Assembly (NCBI GenBank): GCA_023374025.1
Contig: SIJG01000065.1
Location: 295,496 to 359,495 of the forward strand
Reading direction: 5' to 3'
Origin: Heterodera schachtii
Lineage: Eukaryota > Nematoda > Chromadorea > Rhabditida > Heteroderidae
Length of the DNA: 64,000 nucleotides
The notes under the pieces were generated by a model. That model made no database searches, had not been told where the DNA came from, and saw nothing but the letters and a program-made list of their open reading frames with translations. Made by a program: the position numbers and the translations under genes. This document shows, piece by piece, positions 35,401-46,577 of the stretch (within the stretch, counting starts at the first letter, position 1; every line of letters begins with the position of its first letter).

Positions 35401-37190
35401 CAAAATTTAAGAGGATTAATTTAAGAAATCGTTTAATGGCACCCACCGGGCGGTCCCTGAATGTCGTACCCGGGCAGGCCCTGCTCGCCAGGCAGTCCGG
35501 GAGGGCCCGGCTCTCCAGGCCGGCCAGGCTCGCCCGCGTACCCTGGCAGTCCGTCCTCGCCGCGAATGCCCTTTTCACTAAAGCCGGGCATCCCGGGCCG
35601 GCCCGGCTCGCCCGGAGGGCCCGGTTCTCCAATTGAGCCTCGCGCACCCACCGCACCCATTGAGCCGTCCCTTCCTACACATAATCATGTTTTACAAATC
35701 AAAGCCAATTGCCTGCCTGGCAGGCCCTTTTCGCCCGGAATTCCGTCGGCTCCCTGAATGCCGCGGGAACCCGGCGCGCCTCGGCCCACGCCAAACGGCC
35801 CGGGCGGTCCGGCGTCGCCCTCGGGCCCACAACGCCCCGGATGGCCAAGGTCTCCGGCCGACCCCTTTTCACCGGAATATCCAGGATGGCTTAAAACAAA
35901 TGCATTTTAAGAGAGAATGATTCTGTTGGGCTTACCCCGGCATGCCGGGCATTCCTTTCTCGCCTTTAATTCCCGGCAGGCCAATGTCGCCGTCTTTGCC
36001 GCGTTTTCCCTTAATTTTTTGATGTAACTGAATCCCGTTACGCATCCAACCAAATTTCCCGCATCGCCCAAGTCGCCCTTTTGGCCTTTTAAGCCTGGGT
36101 AGCCCGGCGGCCCATCATAGCCCGGCGCGCCAGGGGGCCCAACCAATCCGACGCGGCCCTTTTCGCCCTTTTCTCCCGGGTAACCGGCCGGGCCTTGGAT
36201 CACTTCGCTCTCTTCAGGTTGGGTCAGTGAACCGGCAAAAGTGCCGGGTAAACCAGGAGGCCCTGAAATCAGAACTATTTAAAAATAAAGGATGTGCGTA
36301 CCCGGTGGGCCCAGAAGGCCCTTTTCGCCCTTTAGCCCCGGCATGCGCGGCCCCATGCGGCCCTTCTCGCCGATCGGCCCAGGGAAACCGGGCGGTCCGT
36401 ATGGGCCCGGGTCACCGCGCCATCCTTTCAGTCCCGGCACTCCCGCATTTCCTGGCATTCCTGAAACAAAAGCATTTTACTGAAATTGAATGACCCTCTT
36501 TACCTGGCAGCCCAGGGTTGCCTGGCTCGCCCTTGGCCCCTTTTACGCCCTCCGAATTTACGCCGCCGTCTCCCGGTGGCCCGGGCCTTCCCGAGCGGCC
36601 CGGCTCTCCGTCAGGGCCCCGTGGGCCTGGCAATCCCGGAACGCCAGGGGTGCCGGGGACACCCTTAAGGCGTGAAAAAGATTTTTATCCACCTCTTTTC
36701 GGTCCTTACGTCCGTTCCATTGCATCCGGGCGGGCCCATATCGCCGGGCAAACCCGGCAATCCGTCCAAGCCGGGAATGCCCTCTCGGCCGGGTGCCCCT
36801 GGTAGTCCTCGGTCTCCACGTGGTCCTTTTGGGCCCATATCGCCGAAATCGCCTTCTGCGCCAACCATGCCGGGAGCGCCTGGCTGTCCTTCGGGTCCGT
36901 CAGTGCCCGGCGTGCCGGCAAAGCCGCGAGGGCCCGAAAAGCCGAGTTCGCCCTGTGACAAGGGAAAGCATCAAATTGAGAGAACGAACGAAAGTGAATG
37001 TGTTGGACACAATGGAGTCATTAGTGGTCATTAACTGTGTTCTTCATTGGCATTTCTCTTAATATTTGTCTCTTTGACTTCTTACCCTTTCGCCCTTTTC
37101 GCCTGGGCATACGCACGGCGGCGTGCATCCTTTGCATGCAAATGATTCGACCTGCCGCACCGGCAGAAGCAGCAAAAGTACGCCGACCAT
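29464..37190 (-). CDS. Type IV collagen alpha chain
   Basis: Basement-membrane collagen, the emb-9/let-2 class of nematodes. The first exon (37190-37086) gives a signal peptide [16 protein letters not shown] and the 7S-type [17 protein letters not shown]. Exon 2 is 36952-36710 and about 15 more exons to 31560 encode interrupted Gly-X-Y repeats, each broken by short introns. Interruptions include GNLVGCVTG (near 36050) and [12 protein letters not shown] (near 35150), the latter with an RGD and two Cys. The C-terminal NC1 domain has both halves: [72 protein letters not shown], then [15 protein letters not shown] and VSRCQVC before the TGA at 29464. The Cys pattern is that of NC1. Two NC1 introns are filled with minisatellites. 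Whether it is the alpha-1-like or alpha-2-like chain is not settled. Confidence 0.93.
30300..30690. repeat. Minisatellite of about 57 bases in an NC1 intron
   Basis: AGTGCCGAGGCAAAGAAACG recurs about every 57-59 bases (near 30361, 30418, 30475, 30532, 30591, 30650), each followed by an AGAGTGCCAAAAG-like half. Six to seven units, slightly diverged. Lies in the collagen IV intron between the AACTTGAAA and GAAGTGTGC exons. Confidence 0.9.
30867..31378. repeat. 31-base minisatellite in an NC1 intron
   Basis: About 16 tandem copies of a 31-base unit containing ATGCTTTTCCCCTAATTCCC, almost identical except for two or three truncated copies near 31185-31220 and 31340-31375. It fills the intron just upstream of the GSCLPKF exon. 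Confidence 0.95.
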
Positions 37191-38941
37191 TGGCACTGTC
37201 CAAAAGTGCCGCCGCCGTTGGCACTTTCCGTTGCGTTGTCTTTCCCTCTGCTGTTTTTGCCGTTCCCTTTGATTGTCGTGCCAATTCCGTTGGTACCTCC
37301 GCTCTGTCAAGCAATTCGTTGTCATTGTCGTCGTTGTTGTTGCTGATGACCATTCTGACAATATTCGCTTTGTCATCGTTTTTGTTGGGCTGACCACGCC
37401 CGGCGGCACTTCCAATTCGGACGCAATTGTCCCGACCAATTTACGGAAGGGCCAAAAAAACAAGTAAATAACGCCTAAAAGTCTCAAAAGGGTTAGATCA
37501 TCAAAAAATAAATAAAGAAAAAGTTAGTGATCGGAGTGATCGGAGGGGGGGGGGGGCAATGGCAATTCGCAAATGCCTGCACAAGTGCACACCCTCTTCA
37601 TGAGAAGCAAATGGTCGCGAATGACCACACTTTTCCGACCGATCGAATAGCCGAAGGGCCTTTCTCGAAGGTTTCGCCCAAACGCCGGCGATGAGTCATC
37701 GGCCAAAACACTCTTTGGGAACGACACTCCCGCGACAACTCAGAAACATTTGGAGGAAGCAGACAAACTCAACTGGAAGGCATTTGGCAAAGTTGGGAGG
37801 GGGGAGAAGCAGCAGTTGGCCCGCCGGGGGAATTGGGCGGCGAATGGTCAAAGCGACGGATTGGCCATTTGCAGCGTCGTGTGCCATGAAAAAATGATCA
37901 GCACAAATGGAAACGCTTCTCTCTTTAGACAAAAAATGAGCGGACAAATGCCCAAAATGGAGTAATAAAATGCCGAGTTAATCAAATCGAACGCATTTTT
38001 TGGCATTGTTTTGCTTTACTTTTGCATTTATTTTTTAATTCATTTTGCTCATTTTGATGATCAGACCCTTTTTTGCACAGAAACGCCATTTCGCTTTATG
38101 AGTGGGATTTTTGTTAATACGGAACAAATAATAATGCTTGTGGCGGTTAGAATGGAGAAGAGAAGAAGCAGCTGTGGCCAGTCAATGGACGGGGGAAGTG
38201 AAAGCCCCGGGGGGAGAAAGAGGGGAGGGAGAGGGAAGGGAATGGGGGAGGGAAGGGAATGAGGGGAGGGAAGGGAGAGGGGGGAGGGATTTGATTGAAT
38301 GGATTGGCAAAGCAACGAGTGGAGGAGGAAGGCAAGGCACACCGAGCAGAAGCAGCAGACGCATCTCACATCTTTACGAATCAGTCAGTCAATAGAAGGA
38401 GGGAGGAGGGGAGGAGGGAAGAACCAAATCGAAGAGGAAGAAAGGGGGGGGGAAGGGAAGGGAGGGGGGGGGGGGAGTGATCGGAGTGATCAGGGCAGAG
38501 GGACAAGGCCAAATGGATTGGATGCATAATGAATGGGATGCATTTTTGGGCTTGTTGGGGGGGGGGGGATTTGCGGGTTACCAATGAATGCAATTGGGGG
38601 GGGGGGGGGGAATGACAGATGGCATTCGGTAAGCGAAAGTTGGAGTCTTCTTCTTCTTCTGTTGGATATGAATGAAAATGTGAAGGGCGGTGACGAAAAT
38701 TAATTGCCAAATTTGCCACTTTTTAGAAAAAATGAGAAAAGGAAAAAGAAAACTGATAAATGAAAAGTTAGGAAGGGCCTTTTCTCCGACTTTTGTCTAA
38801 TCATCGATAATATTCTTTCTTCTGAGTGCCCTTTGTTCTCCCATTTCATTTTCGGCACGGCCCAATTCGATTTTTGTCTTCGCCGAGTACGGCACCGTCC
38901 ATCTGTCAAAGTGCCGTTCCTTCTGCTGCGTCTTTTTCAAC
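37191..38941. other. 5' region of the collagen IV gene
   Basis: About 1.75 kb between two minus-strand genes; presumably the collagen IV promoter. An open frame continues 99 codons upstream of the chosen start (to 37487), but the clear signal peptide at 37190 favours the shorter protein. Two G/A-rich segments (38210-38300, 38390-38480) and several G runs of 10-14 are present (near 37544, 38466, 38560, 38597). Confidence 0.45.
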
Positions 38942-39782
38942 TCATTGCTCCCCCAATTCTTTTGCCGTTGTGCCTCGTTTTGCGCTTTTTCTCCCTAATT
39001 TTTAATTTTAAGTTAAACAAAAGTTTTCATTTAAAACATAAAAAACTTGCCGTGATCTCCAAAAAATGGCCGTCAGAAGTGAGAAATGCGCGCAAAGAGC
39101 ACAAGTCAACTTCAGAAGCCATCTGAAAAAAGCGAAATGAAAAGGCGAAAATGCCAAAAAAAGCGAAAGCAAAAGCTGGCGAATTTTGTTCTGTGCTCAT
39201 CTGATAGCGCCGCGTGATGCGCCGCTGCACACTGAGCCCATCCCGCGTTTGCTGCTCGTGCGTCGCGTCAACGCCCAAAACGAACTCAGAAAAGTCAATG
39301 GACAACTGAAGGGGGGGGGGGGGGGAAGACGGACAAGAAAAGGCTTTTCCTCATTTGCTCCCCGAATTATGGCTAATTTTGACTGATACCCGGGGCGTAC
39401 CGTCCAAATTAATGTTCAAAATTCACTTTAAAGTCGTCTGGTTCGAAGCCAACCGCTTTCACGCGAATGCGAAACCATCCGCTCGCCGCATTAAAAATTT
39501 CGCCCTCAAAATTATCGGCGTCGCTTCTGTCGGATTTCTTCAAATCATTGCCAGTTATCAGCCGAGACGGAGGACGAATGGCACGAAATTCGAGCGGAAC
39601 ATATCTGATGAAAAAAGGTATTGTTTTGAGTGGGGCGCGGCAAAGGGCGGAAAAGTGCCGAAATAAACGGAAAGTGTTTACTTTTTGGGGTTCGGTGGTG
39701 CCGGGAGTTGCGTCGGTTGAAGTGATTCTGCTGAACGCAACGGGCGTTCGTTTGGCTCCGCAACGGTTCGATGTTCGCGCAT
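38942..39782 (-). CDS. Small heat-shock protein (alpha-crystallin/Hsp20 domain)
   Basis: ATP-independent chaperone. Minus-strand exons 39782-39682, 39604-39427, 39305-39201, 39122-39047 and 38994-38942 give about 170 residues, normal for the family. The alpha-crystallin domain runs GWFRIRVKAVGFEPDDFK, EFVLGVDATHEQQTRDGLS, VQRRITRRYQ, then EVDLCSLRAFLTSDGHFLEI, parallel to the family's FxPEDLxI...F.R.xxLP..VD...LxAxLSxDGxLxI. Joining the two parts across RRYQ-MASEVD requires an intron 39200-39123 that starts ATGAGC and ends TTTTTTCAG. Its length (78 nt) is a multiple of three and it has no stop, so unspliced RNA would insert a Phe-rich peptide. The start ATG lies within an exon opening at 39812, so an upstream exon is possible. 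Confidence 0.78.
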
Positions 39783-39812
39783 CCAATGGCGGCACTCCTC
39801 GACAATTCGCTG

Positions 39813-41373
39813 CTGACCCCTGGGGGCATTTGCCATTGAGCCCATCTCGTATTTATCACTATTCTCATTCTTGCGATTTCAGTTTTGTTCATCATTCTTC
39901 CCAATTCTTCAAATTCACCTGTCCTTTGGCATTGTCTCTGTTTCGTGCCATTCTCTCCTCCCTTTGATTTTGTGATAATTGCCGTCTTCTTCCTCTATTC
40001 AAATTTATGCTCCCATTTAAAATCGCCATTTCCATTTTCACCTTGCTCCCTTATTTTTGGGCACTTTAATTTCAATGTTCGGTAATGGCATTCCTCAAAC
40101 GCAATTTGTTGCATAAATGAGGCCATTAAAAAGGGGAATTAGTGAGTTATTTGTTACGGTAATCACATCAGTGGCTAAAGGAATTAATTGATCAAAACGA
40201 TGTCATGACAACTCGTACAACGGCTTAAGCTAGGCCTAAGCTTTAGACTAGGCCTAGGCTTGCTTGGGCCTAGGCTTAGGCTTTTGCTTTATTTCGTTAA
40301 ATTTTCAGAGTACGAATTTCCATTGAGTCCTCAAAATGGCAATAATGGATGGATAAATGATAATATTTTTCCTTTAAAAATTTATTTGTTTGATGGAAAA
40401 TGCACGAAAAAAGCGACAATTTTCCTCTCCTCACAGCGAAAGCGACGACACAAAAGCCAAGCGAAGCAAAGCAAAGTCAAATGATGACTCATCCAATCAT
40501 TTAATCATTTATTAGCATTTCCAAGGGCAAATAAACGGAGAGGAAAAGCGAGAAAAAAAAATGTTTGGAGCGGAGACATTTTATTGCGCTTTATTTTGAT
40601 GAATTATTCACACCCCCAGCAGAAAAGCGAAGTGAAAAAATAAAGGCCGTCGAATCGAAACGTTTTTTATTTTAAAATTTAAATGAAACAAAAAAATACA
40701 AAAAGAAGTAAAATAAAATAGTGAGAAAAGAGTCTTAGAAAATTCAACTGGAAATTAACCATTGAAAGGTCGATAAATTTAAGCGGAGAACAAAGAAAAC
40801 ATGGAGAAAAGGATGGATGGCATTAGAGGTAATAAATTAAGTGATTAGTCCCTTTTACTGTCAATTGGCCTTTAGCTGATCATTTAGCCGAAGAAAGGCG
40901 AATGATGGAAAATGGGAAAAGAAATGCTAGCGAAGAGGAGGCGACCCGTCTGAGATGGAATCAAAAAGAAAAACAATGCCGTAAACGGAATGCCAAAGTC
41001 AGAGCGAAAGCCAACTCCGTACCACGGACTCACAATCATTACCAGCCGAGAGAAGGACGGCAACTTAAGTGAAAACTTCGGTTTTAAAGTGTTAACCAAT
41101 TAAGAAAGAAATTGAAAATTGGCCAGTACTGAGTTGGCGGTTCGGAGTTGGCCTATTTCGGGGAGAGGAAGAGAAGCCAAAGGAAATGCTTTAGTGTCAA
41201 CATTGGCACCACAAAACAGAGTGCCAGTGCCTTTTGGAGTGGGTAACCCATTTTTACGGAATAAACTGAAAAATTAGGGGGGATAATTATTTTCTTCCCA
41301 GAATAGTCTTCGGTTTGTCCAATGGTCACTCTGTCCGGTGGCTTTAATTAATGTGTTATTTCTGGTGCCTATT
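39813..41373. other. Gap between the heat-shock and membrane protein genes
   Basis: AT-rich, no supported exon. Contains TGTCATGACAACTCGTAC at 40202-40219, which resembles the end of the foldback element at 44829, followed by an AGGCCT/CTAGGC-rich stretch (about 40225-40282). Confidence 0.45.
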
Positions 41374-43810
41374 TCATTGGTCGTCGCTGGAAAAATGCGC
41401 GAAATTGCGGTGCCGTTGGAGTTGGCTTCCGCTGCCAATGCTCTCCGAACGCGCGACGAGCCCCGGGCCGCTGCCGCTGGCACCCGTCGACCCGTGGCCA
41501 TTGCCGCCGTAAAGAGACAATGAGGAGCCGTTGGTGGAATGTTTCTGAAGAGAACGGCACTTTTTATTCGAAAGACGGCACGCACCCTGCACATCGGCTT
41601 TGGCAGCTCCTCGCAAGACATGGACAAACTCCGGCCAACCGAACCTCCGCCGCAGGATTGGCACGAAGTGGCTGAATTAGGAAGCCGAATGATCACACCA
41701 CATTCAGTAGGCGATTCTCGTTAATTAGCCAATTAATTCCTAATTGCAATTCAAAATGCACATAATGAGCCGGAGGCGGTGCGCCTACGCATTGCGCCAT
41801 CGCCGTTGCCAAAAGTTCCGAAGCCGCCCCCACTAGCAGAGCCTAAATGATCAGGCACCAATTAGTACAGCTGCTGGTCCTAAATCCATTTTAATCTGCC
41901 ATTTCTCACCCCCTTCGCTTTCTTCCAAAGCGCCGTCGTCGACGCGGAGAATGTCATGGAAACGGACAGGAGAAGAGAAGATACGGCCCAAAATGACAAT
42001 GGCAGTCAGAAGGGAGGAAAGAGTGCAGATCAGCAGGAACACGGGAGGCACAACGACAAACTGAGGGGAAGAGAAGGAGAATCAGCGAAATAGCAGGTGA
42101 AAGGGACTGATCAAGCGAGAGACACAGACAGACAGACAGACAGACACAGACAACATTGACTGACTGATCGAATCATTTTCGGGATTTGTCAACACCAAAG
42201 ACCAGAATTAGATTTGTCAAAAATCGTTGACCCTTTTAATGGATTTGAAAATGATCGCTCCGCTGACCCTTTTCTGCTGTCGATTCTCACCAGAGAAAGG
42301 AGAAACTTTTTGCGGTGCTGCTGCCAAGCGTAGGAATAGAAAACGGTGAGCACCAAAGTCCAAAGGGCGAGCTGCGCCTGCACAATGTCACTGATCAGAG
42401 AGGGACGACGACGCTCCTGAGTTTCGGAAGAAGCCTAAAAGGGAGGGGAAAAGGAAAACAAAATGCCAAAAGATGAATAAATGCCAATGCCATTTTGACA
42501 GACTCAACGAAGGGACGGACGAGTGAATTCACATGAAAAACTAAAACGAACGGAGAAAAGGCACTGATTGTTTGATATTTGACAAGACAATTCGATAAGA
42601 GAAGCCAATTTTGCAAAACGATTTGTTTGTCCGACCTCACTGCAAAAGGAGGACGACCGTGACAAGGAAAAGCCATTGGCACGCCCGGAGGGTGCCATTT
42701 AAGAAGCAACCAAAAATGGCAAATAAGTGAACTTTCACAGAGGACAATAAATAAAATGAAGTAGAATTTAAATTTGTTACTTGGGACATGTTGTAAATTA
42801 TTGAGAGAAAATAAGTGGGATGAACGAAGCGATGTTTACCAAAAAGGGGGGAGGCGCACTGACAAAAAGGAAGGCGGAGCGGAGACTTTGCTCTTCGTAC
42901 CCCCAAATGATTTGAAAGACTGACAGAGAAACGGACGGACCGATCAATCAGTAAAGGACGGACTGATCAATCAATATTATAGGATTGACTGATCAATCAT
43001 TATTTGATAGGACAGACTTATCAATCAATAATAGAACGGACTGGTCAATATTTAATGGGACGGATTGATTAATCATTAGAACGGACTGGTCAATATTTAA
43101 TGGGACGGACTAATAAATCAATATAGAACGTACCATCAACCAATATTTAATAGAATGAACTGATCAATCAAAGATGGACTGATCAATCAAATTAACTAAT
43201 CAACATTAAAAGGTGACTATTTGATGGATGGACTGATCAAAGAGGTTGATCAATAAATATTAATAAGACGGACTGAATTAATAAGATGGACTGATCAATA
43301 AATGTACAATAGGACAGACTGATGAATCAATATTGACAGGAAGACTGGTCAGTCAATATTTAATATGACGTGAACAATCATTATTTGATAGGACGGACTG
43401 ATCAATCAATAAGCAATTGAAAGCCCACCTCACTAAGGCACGTGCTCAGCTTGTCCAACTCGTCTGACGAGCTTCGCATCACCAGTTCATCCTGAGAAAG
43501 CCATCCCTGGAAAACATAAGTTAGTTATGATGGTACCCCCTATTTTTAACAATTCCTCACCCCTCTGATTTTCCAACATTTCCCCCGGTTTCCGATTCCC
43601 AATATCCCCCCTGGTTTTCCAATTTTCCAACATTTCTTCCCCCCCCCCCCCCCTCACTTCGCTGTTGTTCTGCTGATGATCGTCCATTCTGCTGATCTCA
43701 TCCATGCTCGACTCACTTGCCACTTTGACCAATTCGCTTGTGCCGTGTCCATTTGCCACTTTTTCGCTTCCTCCGCCATTGCTTCGTCGCCGTTCTCGGC
43801 CAACAAACAT
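41374..43810 (-). CDS. Unrecognised membrane protein with Ser/Gly-rich tail
   Basis: Not assigned to a family. The first exons 43810-43658 and 43491-43429 are phase-consistent and hydrophilic ([14 protein letters not shown]..., [16 protein letters not shown]). Further exons follow near 42914-42833 and possibly 42655-42530. Two hydrophobic exons are clear: one near 42425-42295 with [20 protein letters not shown], one near 42063-41912 with [20 protein letters not shown], each one helix. The tail exons (about 41842-41775, 41681-41617 and the last ending at TGA 41374) join in phase and give [33 protein letters not shown] and [18 protein letters not shown]. Intron 2 contains a long degenerate tandem array. 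At least two membrane passes and a cytoplasmic Ser/Gly-rich tail are what can be said. Confidence 0.6.
42920..43415. repeat. Degenerate tandem array around TGATCAATCA
   Basis: About 18-20 imperfect units of 25-32 bases, each with a form of GGACGGACTGATCAATCA followed by ATATTTAATA. Fills intron 2 of the minus-strand membrane protein gene. Confidence 0.85.
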
Positions 43811-44099
43811 TGTTATTATATGAGTTAATTAGTTAAACTTTTGTTAATTATTTTGAGTCAGAGAATTTTGCCTTAATCACAAGCATTATTTCTTCTATTC
43901 ATTAATAATTTCACTCAATTTTCCTTCGCTTTCATTTTGAGAAGCGAACGTTTCCCAACCCACCCAAAGTGCATAAGAGAAAAGCAGCAGCAGAAGTGAG
44001 GGCAATCAAATTGTTATTCATTCGCCAAAACGATGGAATGTGTGGGAGGCGAAAGTGATAATGAGGAAAAGAACGGACGAAGGATTGGGGGAGAATGAG

Positions 44100-44475
44100 A
44101 GGAAAAAGGGGGAGGGGAGAAAGGGGGGAGGGGGAGGGGGGAAAGGGGAATGAGGAAAAAGGGGGAGGGGGAGAAAGGGGGGAGGGGGAGTGAGGGGGAG
44201 GGGGGAAAGGGGAATGAGGAAAAAGGGGGGAGGGGGAGAAAGGGGGGAGGGGGAGTGAGGGGGAGGGGGGAAAGGGGAATGAGGAAAAAGGGGGAGGGGA
44301 GAAAGGGGGGAGGGGGAGGGGGAGGGAAAGGGGAATGAGGAAAAAGGGGGAGGGGGAGAAAGGGGGGGGGGAGTGAGGGGGAGGGGGGAAAGGGGAATGA
44401 GGAAAAAGGGGGGAGGGGGAGAAAGGGGGGAGGGGGAGTGAGGGGGAGGGGGAAAGGGGAATGAGGAAAAAGGGG
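44100..44475. repeat. G-rich minisatellite, units of 60-65 bases
   Basis: AAAGGGGAATGAGGAAAAAG recurs near 44145, 44210, 44273, 44328, 44388 and 44453, with G-rich filler between. Six units. Strong potential for quadruplex formation on the plus strand. Confidence 0.9.
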
Positions 44476-44828
44476 GAGGAGGAGGATTACCCAAAAAGGG
44501 CCGAACTTTGGCAATTTAAAAGGCAACGGCACAAACAGGACAATTGGCAGACAAAATTAGCAAAAAAATAAGAAAATTGTTGAAAAAGGCAATGAATGAA
44601 GGATGACGAAAGAAAATCGAATGGACCAAAAGTGAAATTTTTGCTGAATTTTGTCCGCTGTGTCGCCGTTCTTTCCGTTGTGTGCGGGGGGGGGGGGGAA
44701 GAACCAACAAAAGCAAGCAAAAATGCCGAACAGCTTAACAATTAATTAATTAATCAATTAATTAATTGTATGTCGAATTCTGCTGTTTTTATTGCCCCAA
44801 AAGAAGGTGTCATGGCAGCTTGTACAAA

Positions 44829-45147
44829 AGGCAACTCGTACAAAGGGCAACTCGTACAAAAAAAAAATTTCTAAGAATTTTCAACTAAAACTTAGAATTT
44901 GCAGATTAAAAAAATCTAAATGGATTTTTAGCATAGAAAAACTTTTTAAAACCCTTAAATTTTCAAAAAATTTAAGAAATTAAAAAAATCAGCTGAAAAA
45001 TTAGTAAAAAAACTTTAAAGAATTTTTTTTAAAGTTTTTCTAGGCTAAAAAATCCATTTAGATTTTTTTTAATCTAAAAATTCTAAGTTTTAGTTGAAAA
45101 TTCTTAGAAATTTTTTTTGTACGAGTTGGCTTTTGTACGAGTTGCCA
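44829..45147. mobile_element. Foldback element with arms of about 120 bases
   Basis: The left half (44829-44950) is matched by the inverted right half (45035-45147): both ends carry two copies of GTACGAGTTGCC-like sequence, followed inward by TTTCTAAGAATTTTCAACTA and an AAATCTAAATGGATTTTT block in each arm. The loop of about 80 bases is AT-rich. No coding capacity. TTGTACAAAAGG outside the left end may be part of the element. Confidence 0.7.
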
Positions 45148-46577
45148 TTGACCCCAAAAGAAAGTGCGCTTTCATTGAGGAAGAAGAGGTAAATTTAAAA
45201 TGAGGACCAAATGACCAAAGCTTAAGCTTATTCACCCACAAACACTAATTTATTCGCCGCTTTCGCAGCTGAGGGAAGGAAATGTTTTATTTATTAAATG
45301 TTTTGCGCGGAGAGAAAAAAGCGATCGATTGGAAAGTGCAAAAGGGGCAAAGGAAGCTGAAACGGTCGAAACTGTTGAAAATACGGGCGAGAGTCGAGAA
45401 TAATTAGAAACAATGAAAGTAAAAAGGAGAGAATTGGGGGGAGGGAAAGGAAAGAAAGCGTTGTTTTTTTGTCGCATTTTTCCGCTTTTTGTAAGTCGCG
45501 TGACATTCCAAAATATTATGAAAAGGTGCATTGATTTGCACTGATAAATGCACTAATCAATCACAATTTGCCAAATAAAAGTCCGCCGGTGTTTACCGCA
45601 ATTCTCGCGTGTGCAAAATAAAATGGGAGTCGGTAATATTTAGGGGGGGGGGGGGGGCAATGGTCGGTCGGATCATTTAAACAGTCATTTCCTAATTATT
45701 TTGTTGGATTATTGTCGGCAGTGCTGTTTTGCTAGTGTACCCCTCTGTTCTCTCCCCCCCCCCCCTTAGTTTTGCTTTTGCTTCGTTCCCCCGTCCAATC
45801 CATCATTTTTATTTTATTTTGTTGCCCCCCCCCCAAAAAAAAAGAGAGAGCGGCCCAACTGAGTCTTTTGCTGTCGAAAAACCATTTCCATTTCAACGGC
45901 TTTTCTTTTTCTGCCAAATGCACACATTCTGTCAAATTGGGACTGAGTTGGGCCTTTTGCCTTCCATTTTCAAAAGTCGGCGCTTTCTCTCTGTATTTTA
46001 ATTGTTGGCATGAGTTAATAACATTGTTTTGCCCATGGAAAGTGACACAATCCGTATTTTGCTTCAGGCAAAGTTTAGGCGGTCATCAGTCGAAATGGGC
46101 GATTATTATCCGACGGGGGACGCAAAGGGTACAAAGTTCACCAAAATTAAAAAAAGATAACAATTTAAAAATTTAAAAGTAAAAAAGATAAGTGCCTAAA
46201 ATAACTAGGGTATTTGAAATTAAAGGACATAATCATTTAAATGCATTGTTTTTAAATTAATTATTATTAATTAGCATTTGTAAATTCGTAAATTCGTAAA
46301 TTCGCACACAAAGGCAAACGATTAAACATCGAAACGTAGTAATAATTAAGGTACCCAAGTATATTTTTCCAATTTATTAATGATTTTGGCTCTCTGATAA
46401 GAGAGCAGAGACCGCACACAACGCAAAAAAAAGCTAAAGAAATTATTAATATTTTAACAAAAATAAAATAAAATAAAATAAAGTGGACTTTTTAAATGGA
46501 GAAATGTCAAAATGAACAAACGAACGAATAAATGAATTTTGAATTTCGGTCGTCCGTTTGCTCGTCCTTTCCTTCCC

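Larger units (their letters stand above)
43811..46577. other. Gap with repeats, no gene seen
   Basis: About 2.8 kb between two minus-strand genes. It holds a G-rich minisatellite (44100-44475), a foldback element (44829-45147), G/C runs near 44687, 45644 and 45757, and otherwise AT-rich DNA. Open frames here are repeat-derived. Confidence 0.5.

Noticed and set aside
31618..36805. Many Pro/Gly-rich plus-strand frames
   Set aside because: They are complements of the Gly-X-Y collagen exons.
37191..37487. Longer N-terminus for the collagen IV chain
   Set aside because: Open frame continues upstream, but it is Thr/Arg/Gln-rich and would bury the clear signal peptide starting at 37190.
44014..44532. 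Pro-rich minus-strand frames of about 160-170 codons
   Set aside because: Direct translation of the G-rich minisatellite.
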